Shown: positions 42,987 through 51,040 of the stretch, piece after piece
How the letters are laid out: each line of letters starts with the position of its first letter
Position numbering within the stretch: the first letter of the stretch is position 1
Source of the DNA: Fibrella rubiginis
GTDB lineage: Bacteria; Bacteroidota; Bacteroidia; Cytophagales; Spirosomataceae
NCBI RefSeq assembly: GCF_017353185.1
Contig: NZ_JAFMYV010000015.1
Coordinates: forward strand, 90,997-154,996
DNA: 64,000 bases
Direction: 5' to 3'
The notes under the pieces: generated by a model
Databases searched by the model: none
Told to the model about the DNA's origin: nothing
Seen by the model: only the letters and a program-made list of their open reading frames with translations
Program-made: the position numbers and the translations under genes

Positions 42987-44003
42987 ATGCCGGGCCGGTT
43001 CCTCATCATTCAAACCGCTTTTATCGGCGACGTTATCCTGGCTAGTGCCCTGCTCGAACAATTGCACGACCACTATCCCAGCGCCACGCTTGACCTGCTG
43101 GTGCGGCAGGGTAACGAATCGCTGTTCACAGGCCATCCCTTTCTGAATCAGGTGCTTATCTGGCAAAAAAAGAAGCAAAAGTACCGAAGTTTATGGAAGT
43201 TGAGCGAACAAATCAGGGCTGCCCGTTACGACGTGGTCATTAACCTGCAACGCTTTGGAGCCACCGGTTTGCTCACTGCTTTGTCTGGGGCAGGCACTAC
43301 GATAGGCTTCGACAAAAATCCATTTTCGGCCTGGTTTACCCACCGCGTACCGCATCAGATTGGCGGCAATCCTGACGATAATAATGGTATAAACCGCCAC
43401 GAGGTAGACCGAAATGCTGCTTTGCTAAGACCGCTTGGTAACTTCGGTACCCGCCAGCCCCGCCCAAAGCTCTATCCAGGTCCCGCCGATTATGCCGCCG
43501 TGAAGCCCTTTCAAGGGGCTCCTTACGTGTGCATAGCCCCTACGTCGGTGTGGTATACAAAGCAGTTTCCGGCCAAAGGCTGGGTAAAGGTTATTGCCCA
43601 GTTGAACCATGCCGGCCCAGTTTATCTGCTCGGAGCACCAGCTGATTCCGATGCCTGCGAAGCGATCCGGCAGCAGTCGGACGGTGAACGGGTAATAAAT
43701 CTGGCGGGCAAACTGAGCCTGTTACAGTCGGCGGCGCTGATGCAGGGGGCGCTGATGAACTATGTCAACGACTCGGCCCCACTGCATCTGTGTTCGGCCA
43801 TGAACGCACCCACCACGGCTATTTTCTGCTCTACGACGCCCGCCTTTGGTTTCGGCCCTCTCGCCGACAATTCACGGGTTGTGGAAGCCCGCGAGCTACT
43901 CACCTGCAAACCGTGCAACCTCCACGGTCGCCCCGCCTGCCCGCTAGGCCACTTCCGCTGCGCGTATGGAATAGAAATTGAAGAGGTGATTAATGGACAA
44001 TGA
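42987..44003 (+). CDS. Glycosyltransferase family 9 (heptosyltransferase-like)
   Basis: The 338-residue protein matches GT9: an N-terminal FLIIQTAFIGDVILASALLEQL segment, YDVVINLQ near 85, and the C-terminal donor-binding region NDSAPLHLCSAMNAPTTAIFCSTTPAFGFGP (about 253-283). Heptosyltransferases add heptose to lipopolysaccharide core at the inner face of the membrane. The last five codons (VINGQ) and stop are part of inverted repeat N. Confidence 0.9.
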   Translation: MPGRFLIIQTAFIGDVILASALLEQLHDHYPSATLDLLVRQGNESLFTGHPFLNQVLIWQKKKQKYRSLWKLSEQIRAARYDVVINLQRFGATGLLTALSGAGTTIGFDKNPFSAWFTHRVPHQIGGNPDDNNGINRHEVDRNAALLRPLGNFGTRQPRPKLYPGPADYAAVKPFQGAPYVCIAPTSVWYTKQFPAKGWVKVIAQLNHAGPVYLLGAPADSDACEAIRQQSDGERVINLAGKLSLLQSAALMQGALMNYVNDSAPLHLCSAMNAPTTAIFCSTTPAFGFGPLADNSRVVEARELLTCKPCNLHGRPACPLGHFRCAYGIEIEEVINGQ

Positions 44004-44116
44004 ACAAGGTATAATGTACAATGCATAATGTACAATGAACAATGGCTTCGCGCTCAAACCTTCTCATGCGAAGCCATTGTTCATTGTACATTATGCCTTG
44101 TTCATTGTCCATTAAT
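43989..44116. repeat. Intergenic hairpin N with arms differing by two heptads
   Basis: Left arm 43989-44051 (63 nt) and right arm 44068-44116 (49 nt) are perfect complements except that the left arm holds an extra 14 nt of heptad repeat. The flanking convergent genes both end in codons for INGQ because their 3' ends are in the arms. Positions 44013-44055 match hairpin D exactly. Confidence 0.95.
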
Positions 44117-45223
44117 TTCTCTCACCACTCGCTCTGAATCAAGCCGGATACCGCGGAGGATGCCGGTGAGGGGGGTGGCGAAGCCGAGGAAGTAAAGACC
44201 TTTCAGGGCAGGATTGGTATCCCAGAGGCCACGGGGATGTCCTTTCTCATTCAGAATTTTGCGGCTGAGGGTATCACCAAGAATGTCAGACAGCCCGCTG
44301 CGGTAGCCAGTGGCCAATACGATGGCGTCGAACACGTCGTGTCGACCGTCGGTGAAGGTGACACCCAACTCATGAATCTGGTCGATGCCGGGGCGCACGG
44401 CAATGGTACCCGCTTTTATCTGTGCCACCGTGCCCTGGTCAATAACCGGGATCTTGCCCAGCACCCGAATCTGGTAGGAAGGGGGATGTTTCGGCGTTTC
44501 GATCCCGTAGGCCGAGAGGTTGTCCGTGTTCATTTTCTGCGACAGCCCGGCCATATAATCGTAGAACCAGTTCGGGAATTTATTCAGAAAAATGGCCAGC
44601 GGCTGCGCCGGACGGCCAAATACCTCCCGCTTCACAATGCTGACCGGTCCACGCACCGAAATGGTGGGTTTGGCTCCGTGCTCCTGCAAATCGAGCGCAA
44701 TTTCGGCCCCTGTGTTGCCCATGCCGATTACCAGTACCCGCTGCCCGGCAAAAGCCGCGCCGCTACGGTAGGCCCGGCTGTGGAGCACCGTGCCCGTGAA
44801 GGAGTCCAGCCCTGGCAGGTTGGGCTGGTGGGGAACACGATTATAACCAGTACAGATCACCACGTTTTCGGCAATGAACGTATCGGTGTTGGTGCGCACC
44901 AGCCAGTGCCCTTTGTCGGCCCGACGAACCCCCGTCACCAGTTCGTTGAATACTGGTTTTATGCCGAAGTGAGCCACATACTGCTCCAGATAGGCTACAA
45001 ATTCATCGCGTGAGACGTAGGTAGGGTAATGGGCGGGGTAGGGCAGGTGGGGCAGGTATGACTCCGACTTAATGGTGTGCAGGTGCAGCCGGTCGTAGTG
45101 ATTGCGCCAGGCCGCGCCTACGTTGGGGGCCGCCTCGAGCAGCGTAAAGGGTTGCCCCAGCTTTGTCAGCCGCCCCGCCATCGCCAACCCTGCCGGCCCC
45201 GCTCCGATGATGATTGTTCGCAT
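44102..45223 (-). CDS. Flavin-containing NAD(P)H monooxygenase/oxidoreductase
   Basis: The 373-residue protein has an N-terminal FAD-binding GAGPAG motif (IIIGAGPAGLAMAGRL), NVGAAWRNHYDRLHLHT, and a second nucleotide-binding motif GMGNTGAEIALDL (about 172-184), with ATGYRSGL near the C-terminus. This is the layout of flavin monooxygenases and YczJ/CzcO-like proteins. ATG 45223 was chosen; the longer frame adds 13 residues encoded by heptad repeat O. Substrate unknown. Confidence 0.9.
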   Translation of the reverse strand: MRTIIIGAGPAGLAMAGRLTKLGQPFTLLEAAPNVGAAWRNHYDRLHLHTIKSESYLPHLPYPAHYPTYVSRDEFVAYLEQYVAHFGIKPVFNELVTGVRRADKGHWLVRTNTDTFIAENVVICTGYNRVPHQPNLPGLDSFTGTVLHSRAYRSGAAFAGQRVLVIGMGNTGAEIALDLQEHGAKPTISVRGPVSIVKREVFGRPAQPLAIFLNKFPNWFYDYMAGLSQKMNTDNLSAYGIETPKHPPSYQIRVLGKIPVIDQGTVAQIKAGTIAVRPGIDQIHELGVTFTDGRHDVFDAIVLATGYRSGLSDILGDTLSRKILNEKGHPRGLWDTNPALKGLYFLGFATPLTGILRGIRLDSERVVREINGQ

Positions 45224-45228
45224 GAGAT

Positions 45229-45285
45229 GAAAAATGAACAATGGGTAATAGATAATGTACATTGTGCATTATCTATTACCCACTT
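45229..45285. repeat. Small heptad hairpin O
   Basis: A perfect 15-bp stem pairs 45243-45257 with 45267-45281 around a 9-nt loop. The whole stretch is heptads ATGAACA, ATGGGTA, ATAGATA, ATGTACA and then their complements. It lies between two minus-strand genes. Confidence 0.85.
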
Positions 45286-45293
45286 TTCAATCT

Positions 45294-45755
45294 CTACTTT
45301 ATCCGCGTCCAGGTTTGTGATTTACCCAGCATCTTAATGCCTACGTATCCTCTGACAGTGAGCGTGTTGGGGTTGTTTAGCTTCATGTAGCAGCTATACG
45401 TTTTGCCGTCTTCGGGGTTGTATATTTTGCCATCTTCCCACTGACTATCGCCGTCGAAAACGAAGTCGTTCATCAGGTTCAGGTTCAGCAGGGCGCGGCT
45501 GCGGAGCTTAGCATCCGGGTTTTTGCTGTCGACTTTTGGTTTGCCGGTGGCCGGATCGTTGGGTTCGGTCAGGAAAACCAGTTTACCGAAGTATTTGGAT
45601 CCCTGCTTATAAATCTGGATGTGGCCTTTTTTGGTGCCGTTGAGCCAGGTGCCTACTACCGCGTCGGGGTTTTCGGCTGATTTAGTGAGTGTAGTGAATG
45701 ATGAAGACAGGAAAGCCAGCAGCAACAGGGGCAGCATAAAGCGTGAAACAGCCAT
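45294..45755 (-). CDS. DUF2147 secreted protein
   Basis: The 153-residue protein has a signal peptide (FMLPLLLLAFLSSSFTTLT) and the DUF2147 pattern: VVGTWLNGTKKGHIQIYKQGSKYFGKLVFL, DPATGKPKVDSKNPDAKLRSRALLNLNLMNDF, DGKIYNPEDGKTYSCYMKLNNPNTLTVRGYVG. This lipocalin-like periplasmic family is common in Bacteroidota and of unknown role. It is preceded by a minus-strand -7 box. Confidence 0.92.
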   Translation of the reverse strand: MAVSRFMLPLLLLAFLSSSFTTLTKSAENPDAVVGTWLNGTKKGHIQIYKQGSKYFGKLVFLTEPNDPATGKPKVDSKNPDAKLRSRALLNLNLMNDFVFDGDSQWEDGKIYNPEDGKTYSCYMKLNNPNTLTVRGYVGIKMLGKSQTWTRIK

Positions 45756-45798
45756 AGGTTGTGTTAAAGGGAGTTAAATTATGAATTAAGACAGATGG

Positions 45799-45806
45799 CA
45801 AAGATA
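45799..45806 (-). promoter_or_regulatory. -7 promoter box for the DUF2147 gene
   Basis: The minus strand reads TATCTTTG (TAnnTTTG), 44 bp upstream of the start at 45755. Confidence 0.6.
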
Positions 45807-45870
45807 AGCGATCACCCTACCTTTTTAATCTATTAGAGCCATTCTGGTTGTCAACGTTTAACTTACCCGA

Positions 45871-46314
45871 ATGAAAATCACGATCCGCACCCTCGTGCAG
45901 TCGCCGCTTGAGGCCGTTTGGGCTGGTTTCGACCGGCAACTATTCGACCGACTCAGCCCGCCATTCCCCCCGGTAAACGTACTCCGCTTTGATGGCTGCC
46001 TGAAAGGCGACGTGGTTTCGCTCGAGTTGAATTTTATCCTGTTCAAGCAAGTCTGGAACAGCGATATCATTGATCAGCAAACCACCAGCAATGAAATCTA
46101 TTTCATTGATCAGGGCACAAAACTGCCTTTTTTCCTGCGAGCGTGGCACCACAAACACCGGCTTATCCGGGAAGGATCCGGCACCATCATCGCCGACGAG
46201 ATCACGTTTCAAACGCCTAACCGACTGCTCGATTACCTGTTCTATCCGTTGATGTGGGCGCAGTTTGTCTATAGGAAACCTATCTATAGAGCAGTATTTG
46301 GCCGTTTAAAATAA
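45871..46314 (+). CDS. SRPBCC-like ligand-binding protein
   Basis: The 147-residue product starts MKITIRTLVQSPLEAVWAGFD, the N-terminal strand and helix of the START/SRPBCC fold, and ends with a long helix (NRLLDYLFYPLMWAQFVYRKPIYRAVFGRL). The internal ligand cavity typical of the family would lie between. No signal peptide. No clear partner; the gene is followed 88 bp later by an RDD gene. Confidence 0.8.
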   Translation: MKITIRTLVQSPLEAVWAGFDRQLFDRLSPPFPPVNVLRFDGCLKGDVVSLELNFILFKQVWNSDIIDQQTTSNEIYFIDQGTKLPFFLRAWHHKHRLIREGSGTIIADEITFQTPNRLLDYLFYPLMWAQFVYRKPIYRAVFGRLK

Positions 46315-46402
46315 ATAGTTGCCCACAATTGCCTTCATACGCTGCTACGATTACCTTGTTTCCTGAAAGCCAGTCCTTTACTCTAAACAGCACCTTCTCT
46401 TT

Positions 46403-46816
46403 ATGGAACCGACGCAGTACACGCCCAGTCCTGTTACCCGCGAAAAAGCCAGTCCGATTATCCGCTTTGTTGCCCTGTTTATCGACGGGATTGCGGGCTA
46501 TGTGCCTATGCTTCTGCTGGGCATCATTTCGTACAAACTAGCCACACTAGGGTACCTGATCAGCCTGGGCTATATGCTCACCCGCGACAGCTTGCCTTTT
46601 CTGAACGGACAAAGCATTGGCAAAAAGCTCATGGGGATTAAAGTGATTAAGGAAGATACCGGTGCGGGTATTATGGGCGACTATGGAACGGGCGTAGTAC
46701 GGGCTATACCGCAGGTGATTCCGCTCCTAAACCTGGTGGATGCCCTGGTTATCTTCCGGGATAACTCGAAGCGCTTCGGTGATGAATGGGCCAAAACTAT
46801 TGTGGTGAAAGCCTAA
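46403..46816 (+). CDS. RDD family membrane protein
   Basis: The 137-residue protein has the RDD pattern: RFVALFIDGIAGYVPMLLLGI (first helix, conserved Arg and Asp), LGYLISLGYMLTRDSLPFLNGQSIGKKLMGIKVI and a C-terminal membrane-proximal region. The family is of uncertain role, and some members relate to cation/proton exchange. It ends before a strong terminator. Confidence 0.88.
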   Translation: MEPTQYTPSPVTREKASPIIRFVALFIDGIAGYVPMLLLGIISYKLATLGYLISLGYMLTRDSLPFLNGQSIGKKLMGIKVIKEDTGAGIMGDYGTGVVRAIPQVIPLLNLVDALVIFRDNSKRFGDEWAKTIVVKA

Positions 46817-46845
46817 CAGCTAAGCGCCGTTCGTTCATGCATACG

Positions 46846-46880
46846 AAAATGCCTGTCGGCTAGCCGACAGGCATTTTTTG
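46846..46880 (+). terminator. Rho-independent terminator after the RDD gene
   Basis: A perfect palindromic stem AAAATGCCTGTCGGC paired with its complement, then a T-run, 30 bp after the RDD stop. Confidence 0.93.
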
Positions 46881-46923
46881 TCTAGCTTACACCGGCAATA
46901 GCTCACGTCAAAACCGCTCTCCA

Positions 46924-47352
46924 ATGGAAAAACCCACCTTTCTTGAACAGGAACTTGCCCCGGTGTTCACCGAAAAAGCTCCTTTCCAGCTCCCCGACGA
47001 CATCCGGGAGATCATCGTTAAAATTATCCCGTACCTGATCATCGTTCAGATCGTGTTTTTTGTGCTAAGTATGCTGGGTGGCGGCTCGGTTATTCTGGCG
47101 GCGTTTTCGGCCAATCTGCTCTACAGTATCTCAGCCCTTATTAGTTTGGCGGGAGCCATCATTGGCATGCTGGCCCTGCCGGGGTCATTTAAACGCACGC
47201 GCGAGAGCTGGGTAAAAATGTATCAGGCGCAGTTGCTGTTTGTGCTGGCCAGCCTCGTCACGCTCACCATCAGCGGGTTTATATCGGGTCTTTTTTCGCT
47301 GGCTGTCGGGCTGTTTCTGCTGTTCCAGATTCGGCCCAAATACGTCAACTAA
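46924..47352 (+). CDS. Small membrane protein of unknown function
   Basis: The 142-residue product has four hydrophobic segments after a charged N-terminus (IVKIIPYLIIVQIVFFVLSML, LLYSISALISLAGAIIGMLAL, LFVLASLVTLTISGFISGLFSLAVGLFLLFQI). I do not recognise the family. It is followed by a terminator at 47384-47418 and stands alone. Confidence 0.75.
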   Translation: MEKPTFLEQELAPVFTEKAPFQLPDDIREIIVKIIPYLIIVQIVFFVLSMLGGGSVILAAFSANLLYSISALISLAGAIIGMLALPGSFKRTRESWVKMYQAQLLFVLASLVTLTISGFISGLFSLAVGLFLLFQIRPKYVN

Positions 47353-47383
47353 ATACGGCTGGCTGTTTCCGAGGGCCGGTCGT

Positions 47384-47418
47384 GAGTCACCCCGGTGCCG
47401 AGGGTGGCTCTTTTTTTT
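47384..47418 (+). terminator. Rho-independent terminator
   Basis: Stem GAGTCACCC/GGGTGGCTC with one wobble, then eight T, 30 bp after the stop at 47352. Confidence 0.85.
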
Positions 47419-47449
47419 GCCGTTTGTCGGGCTGGGGGGCTGTTAGTCC

Positions 47450-47457
47450 TAATTTTG
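47450..47457 (+). promoter_or_regulatory. -7 promoter box for the ABC transporter operon
   Basis: TAATTTTG fits TAnnTTTG, 53 bp upstream of the ATG at 47511. A TTTG at 47423-47426 lies 23 bp further upstream and may be the -33 element. Confidence 0.55.
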
Positions 47458-47510
47458 GCCCTGGTTGCCCGCCCGTTGCTACTTTTAGGGCATCACTCTT
47501 TTCTGTTCGC

Positions 47511-48422
47511 ATGGCTATTCTTGAAACCCGACACATTATAAAACAGTATGCCCAGCACCGGGCCTTAGATGACGTGAGCCTGTCGGTGCCAACAGGTCAG
47601 ATTTTTGGGTTGCTGGGTCCAAATGGCGCAGGCAAAACCTCGCTCATCCGCATCATCAACCAGATTACGGGTCCTGATTCAGGCGAGGTGCTGTTCGATG
47701 GTAAGCCGCTGGGCCCCGAACACATCCGCCACATCGGCTACCTGCCCGAAGAGCGGGGGCTGTACAAGAAAATGAAAGTGGGTGAACAACTGCTGTATCT
47801 GGCGCAGCTAAAAGGGCTGAACGAACGGCAGGCCATGGACAAGCTGAAGATCTGGTTTGAGAAATTCGACATCAAGACCTGGTGGTCTAAAAACGTGGAG
47901 GACCTCTCCAAAGGCATGCAACAGAAGATTCAGTTTGTGGCTACGGTGCTTCACCAACCCGCCCTGCTGATTCTGGATGAGCCTTTTTCGGGCTTCGACC
48001 CCATCAACGCCAACCTCATCCGCGACGAGATCCTGGAGCTACGCCAGCAAGGCACAACCATTATCTTCTCGACCCACCGCATGGAAACCGTAGAAGAACT
48101 CTGCGACCATATTGCGCTCATCCACCAGTCGCACAAAGTACTCGACGGGTCGAAGCGGGCCATTAAGGAGCAGTTTAAAACACATACGTATCGGGTCGAA
48201 TACCAGGGTAATATGGGTGAGTTACCCGCTGCTTTTGCCACGACGGCGGTGGGCGTTACCGACGATGGCTTCGACCGCATGGACATCAACATTCCGCCCG
48301 ACGCCGCCGTCAATGACCTTATCCGCCTCCTGCTCGACCGCGTGTCTATCCGGTCTTTCGGCGAGAACATTCCCAGTATGAACGACATCTTTATTAAAGC
48401 CGTTGGCAAGGCCAACGATTGA
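47511..48422 (+). CDS. ABC-2 transporter ATP-binding protein (NatA-like)
   Basis: The 303-residue protein has Walker A GPNGAGKTS (about 38-46), signature LSKGMQQKIQF, Walker B LLILDEPFSGFDP and switch His in FSTHRME. The C-terminal 80 residues form the DUF4162-type extension common to NatA-like exporters. ATG 47511 was chosen, because the long frame from 47382 passes through a terminator. The permease starts 4 bp after its stop, so the pair is one operon. Confidence 0.93.
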   Translation: MAILETRHIIKQYAQHRALDDVSLSVPTGQIFGLLGPNGAGKTSLIRIINQITGPDSGEVLFDGKPLGPEHIRHIGYLPEERGLYKKMKVGEQLLYLAQLKGLNERQAMDKLKIWFEKFDIKTWWSKNVEDLSKGMQQKIQFVATVLHQPALLILDEPFSGFDPINANLIRDEILELRQQGTTIIFSTHRMETVEELCDHIALIHQSHKVLDGSKRAIKEQFKTHTYRVEYQGNMGELPAAFATTAVGVTDDGFDRMDINIPPDAAVNDLIRLLLDRVSIRSFGENIPSMNDIFIKAVGKAND

Positions 48423-48425
48423 GTT

Positions 48426-49751
48426 ATGAGCATTATTCTGACCATTATCAAGCGTGAGTACCTGGTGCGCGTACGCAAGAAGTCATTTGTTGTGATGACG
48501 CTGCTGGGGCCGTTGTTGATGACGGCGTTTTATGGCCTCATTGGCTGGGCGGCTATAGGCTCTATTTCACAAAAAAACGTGGCCGTCATTGATCAGAACG
48601 GGCAGTTTACGGGCAAATTCAAACCCGATGAAGAAACCAAATACACGTACCTGACCACGGCACCCACGCAGGCCAAAACACACTTTGTGGAAGACGGCTA
48701 CGATGCCCTCGTGGTGATTCCGAAGGCGGTCATCGAGCAACCCAAGACGGTGCAGATATACGCCGAAAAAAGCGTGGGTGGTTCGCTTAAAAACAACATC
48801 GAGCGGGCAGTTTCCAAGCAGATTGAAGTGATCAAACTGAGCCGGTCGGGCATTACGCAGCAGATTATTGAAGACGCCAAGGTGAATGTTGACGCCGAAA
48901 CAATCAGCCTTAGCGACCAGGGCGAAAAGAAAACCAGCACCGTTATGACCAGCATCATTGGCGGATTGTGTGCATTTCTGATCTACATCTCGGTGTTGCT
49001 CTACGGTACGCAGGTGATGCGCGGGGTGCTGGAAGAGAAAACGAGCCGCATCATTGAAGTCATTATTTCGTCGGTAAAGCCGTTTCAGCTTATGATGGGC
49101 AAAATTGTAGGTGTGGGGCTGGTGGGACTGACCCAATTTATGCTCTGGATCATGCTCACTACCAGCCTGATCTGGGGTGGATCGGCCATTTTTGGGGCTA
49201 AGATGGCTCGCGATGCCGCCACCGCCCGTATGTCGACTACCATGAGTGCCGAGAAAGCCAAGGCAATTGCCAAAGCGTCGGAAGACCCCGGTATGATGAC
49301 TGAGTTCTCGGCGGCCCTGAAGACTCTGAACCTGACACTGATCATCACCTGCTTTCTGTTCTATTTCCTGGGCGGTTACCTGCTCTATAGTTCGCTTTAC
49401 GGAGCCATTGGCGCGGCGGTGGATAGCGAGACGGATACCCAACAGTTTATGCTGCCGGTTACCCTACCCATCATTGCGTGTGCTACGCTGGCTCAGTTTA
49501 TCATCCGTGACCCCGACGGCCCGCTAGCATTCTGGATGTCGATGATTCCGTTTACGTCGCCCATCATTATGATGGTGCGGATTCCTTTTGGTGTACCAGC
49601 CTGGGAGATAGCCCTTTCTATGGCTCTGCTGGTACTGGGGTTCATCGGCACCACCTGGCTTGCCGCCCGCATCTATCGCGTGGGCATTCTGATGTATGGC
49701 AAGAAGCCAACGTACAGAGAGTTGTCAAAATGGATTTTTTATAAAGCGTAA
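48426..49751 (+). CDS. ABC-2 transporter permease (NatB-like)
   Basis: The 441-residue protein has an N-terminal helix (SFVVMTLLGPLLMTAFYGLIGWAA), a large extracytoplasmic domain (about 45-185), then five to six membrane segments. The motif VMRGVLEEKTSRIIEVIISSVKPFQLMMGKIVGVGLVGLTQF is diagnostic of the ABC-2 permease family. It works with the ATPase encoded just upstream to export a substrate such as Na+ or a drug; the substrate is not determinable here. Hairpin P follows 3 bp after its stop. Confidence 0.92.
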   Translation: MSIILTIIKREYLVRVRKKSFVVMTLLGPLLMTAFYGLIGWAAIGSISQKNVAVIDQNGQFTGKFKPDEETKYTYLTTAPTQAKTHFVEDGYDALVVIPKAVIEQPKTVQIYAEKSVGGSLKNNIERAVSKQIEVIKLSRSGITQQIIEDAKVNVDAETISLSDQGEKKTSTVMTSIIGGLCAFLIYISVLLYGTQVMRGVLEEKTSRIIEVIISSVKPFQLMMGKIVGVGLVGLTQFMLWIMLTTSLIWGGSAIFGAKMARDAATARMSTTMSAEKAKAIAKASEDPGMMTEFSAALKTLNLTLIITCFLFYFLGGYLLYSSLYGAIGAAVDSETDTQQFMLPVTLPIIACATLAQFIIRDPDGPLAFWMSMIPFTSPIIMMVRIPFGVPAWEIALSMALLVLGFIGTTWLAARIYRVGILMYGKKPTYRELSKWIFYKA

Positions 49752-49753
49752 AA

Positions 49754-49867
49754 AAAGGAGGAAAGGTAAGAACGAAGGAAAGGGAGGAAAGAAATTGTTT
49801 TCGCCCGCAACGCTGACGCGTCAGCTTCCCGTTCCTACCTTTCCTCCGTTCCTACCTTTTCTCCTTT
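49754..49867. repeat. Imperfect purine-rich intergenic hairpin P
   Basis: Left arm 49754-49789 and right arm 49831-49867 pair with about five mismatches (units AAAGGAGG, AAAGGTAAG on the left). The loop contains a perfect 14-bp palindrome GCTGACGCGTCAGC at 49812-49825. It lies between two plus-strand genes and closely precedes the next ATG at 49871. Confidence 0.82.
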
Positions 49868-49870
49868 CTT

Positions 49871-50107
49871 ATGTGGCAAGAAAAAGATAACAAGCTCACC
49901 CGGCAGTTTACGTTTGCCGATTTCTCGGAGGCATTTGCCTTCATGACCCGCGTGGCCCTGCTAGCCGAAAAAATGGATCACCACCCGTTCTGGACTAATG
50001 TCTATAACAAAGTGACCATCGAACTCAACACCCACGACGCCGGCGACATTGTAACGGAAAAAGACCGGAAGCTGGCAAAGGCGATAGATTCTTTAATGAG
50101 TGAATGA
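49871..50107 (+). CDS. 4a-hydroxytetrahydrobiopterin dehydratase (PCD/DCoH)
   Basis: The 78-residue product fits the small pterin-4a-carbinolamine dehydratase: FTFADFSEAFAFMTRVALLAEKMDHHPFWTNVYNKVTIELNTHDAGDIVTEKD, with the catalytic HHP and the later His. It recycles the pterin cofactor of aromatic-amino-acid hydroxylases. No hydroxylase gene is in view. It is slightly short at the N-terminus versus longer family members. The last four codons are in hairpin Q. Confidence 0.9.
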   Translation: MWQEKDNKLTRQFTFADFSEAFAFMTRVALLAEKMDHHPFWTNVYNKVTIELNTHDAGDIVTEKDRKLAKAIDSLMSE

Positions 50108-50221
50108 GCGAATGAGTGATTGAGTGAATGGTTGGAAGCCGCTTCGCGGAGCATTTATAAATACTTCCGCGAACCGGCTTCCAACCATTCACTCAATCAC
50201 TCATTCGCTCATTCACTCATT
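50095..50221. repeat. Perfect 47-bp intergenic hairpin Q with 8-nt period
   Basis: Arms 50095-50141 and 50175-50221 are perfect 47-bp complements around a 33-nt loop. Units are TGAGTGAA and variants with 8-nt spacing, then GTTGGAAGCCG. The loop has TTCGCGGA and TCCGCGAA that extend the stem. The left arm includes the last codons of the dehydratase gene; the right arm ends 8 bp before the rsmI ATG. Confidence 0.96.
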
Positions 50222-50229
50222 CTCTTAAC

Positions 50230-50985
50230 ATGAAACTCTTCCTCGTCCCCACACCGATTGGTAATCTGGATGACATCACGTTGCGGGCGGTGAAGGTGCT
50301 GCAAAGCGTAGATGGGATTCTGGCCGAAGACACCCGTACGTCGGGGTTTTTGCTCAAGCACCTCGGCATTAGTAAGCCCCTGCACAGCTACCACATCTTC
50401 AACGAACACGGTACCATTCAGAAGGTAATAGCCCAGTTGAAAACGGGGAAAACGCTGGCCCTGGTGTCTGACGCCGGTACGCCCGCCATCTCCGATCCCG
50501 GTTTTTTATTGGTACGTGCCTGCATCGAAGCGGGCATTGCAGTGGAATGTCTGCCTGGTGCCACGGCCTTCGTGCCGGCGCTGGTAAATTCCGGTTTGCC
50601 GAATGATCGCTTCACGTTCGAGGGATTTTTACCCCACAAAAAAGGACGCCAAACACGCCTGCAGGCCCTTGCTGACGAAACGCGAACGATGATTTTCTAC
50701 GAATCGCCACACCGGCTGCTGAAGTTTCTGGAGCAACTGATCGAGGTGCTTGGCCCTGAACGCCCTGTGAGTGTTTCGCGCGAATTGACCAAGCTCTTTG
50801 AAGAAACCGCCCGCGGAACCCTAGCCGACGTGCATGCGTATTTTGCCGATAAGCCCATCAAGGGCGAAATTGTGGTCTGCGTAGGAGGGAAACCAGAACC
50901 AGAAGAGCGTGAGAAACGAAATAAAAAAGGTGAAGACTATTATAAACAGCGGGTTGCAGATGATGAAGCGGATGATGAGGAGTAG
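50230..50985 (+). CDS. rsmI: 16S rRNA (cytidine(1402)-2'-O)-methyltransferase RsmI
   Basis: The 251-residue protein has the RsmI/YraL N-terminus LVPTPIGNLDDITLRAVKVLQSVDGILAEDTRTSG and a SAM-binding tetrapyrrole-methylase fold (LVSDAGTPAISDPGFLLV). It methylates the ribose of C1402 in the decoding centre. A charged tail (about 220-251, EEREKRNKKGEDYYKQ... DDEADDEE) extends past the usual domain. Its stop lies at the border of a perfect 34-bp palindrome. Confidence 0.94.
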   Translation: MKLFLVPTPIGNLDDITLRAVKVLQSVDGILAEDTRTSGFLLKHLGISKPLHSYHIFNEHGTIQKVIAQLKTGKTLALVSDAGTPAISDPGFLLVRACIEAGIAVECLPGATAFVPALVNSGLPNDRFTFEGFLPHKKGRQTRLQALADETRTMIFYESPHRLLKFLEQLIEVLGPERPVSVSRELTKLFEETARGTLADVHAYFADKPIKGEIVVCVGGKPEPEEREKRNKKGEDYYKQRVADDEADDEE

Positions 50986-51016
50986 CTGGTCAGCATTTGC
51001 AAATGCTGACCAGCTA
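50983..51016. repeat. Perfect 34-bp palindrome after rsmI
   Basis: Positions 50983-51016 are a perfect palindrome with no spacer, centred on TTTGCAAA, and including the rsmI stop codon TAG. There is no T-run, so termination would be by another route or the palindrome serves as a protein-binding site. Confidence 0.9.
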
Positions 51017-51040
51017 TGTGCGGTTCGGCGTCCGGGTGGG

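Noticed and set aside
48567..49442. 291-residue minus-strand open frame opposite the ABC permease
   Set aside because: Antisense to a well-supported membrane protein, without family resemblance.
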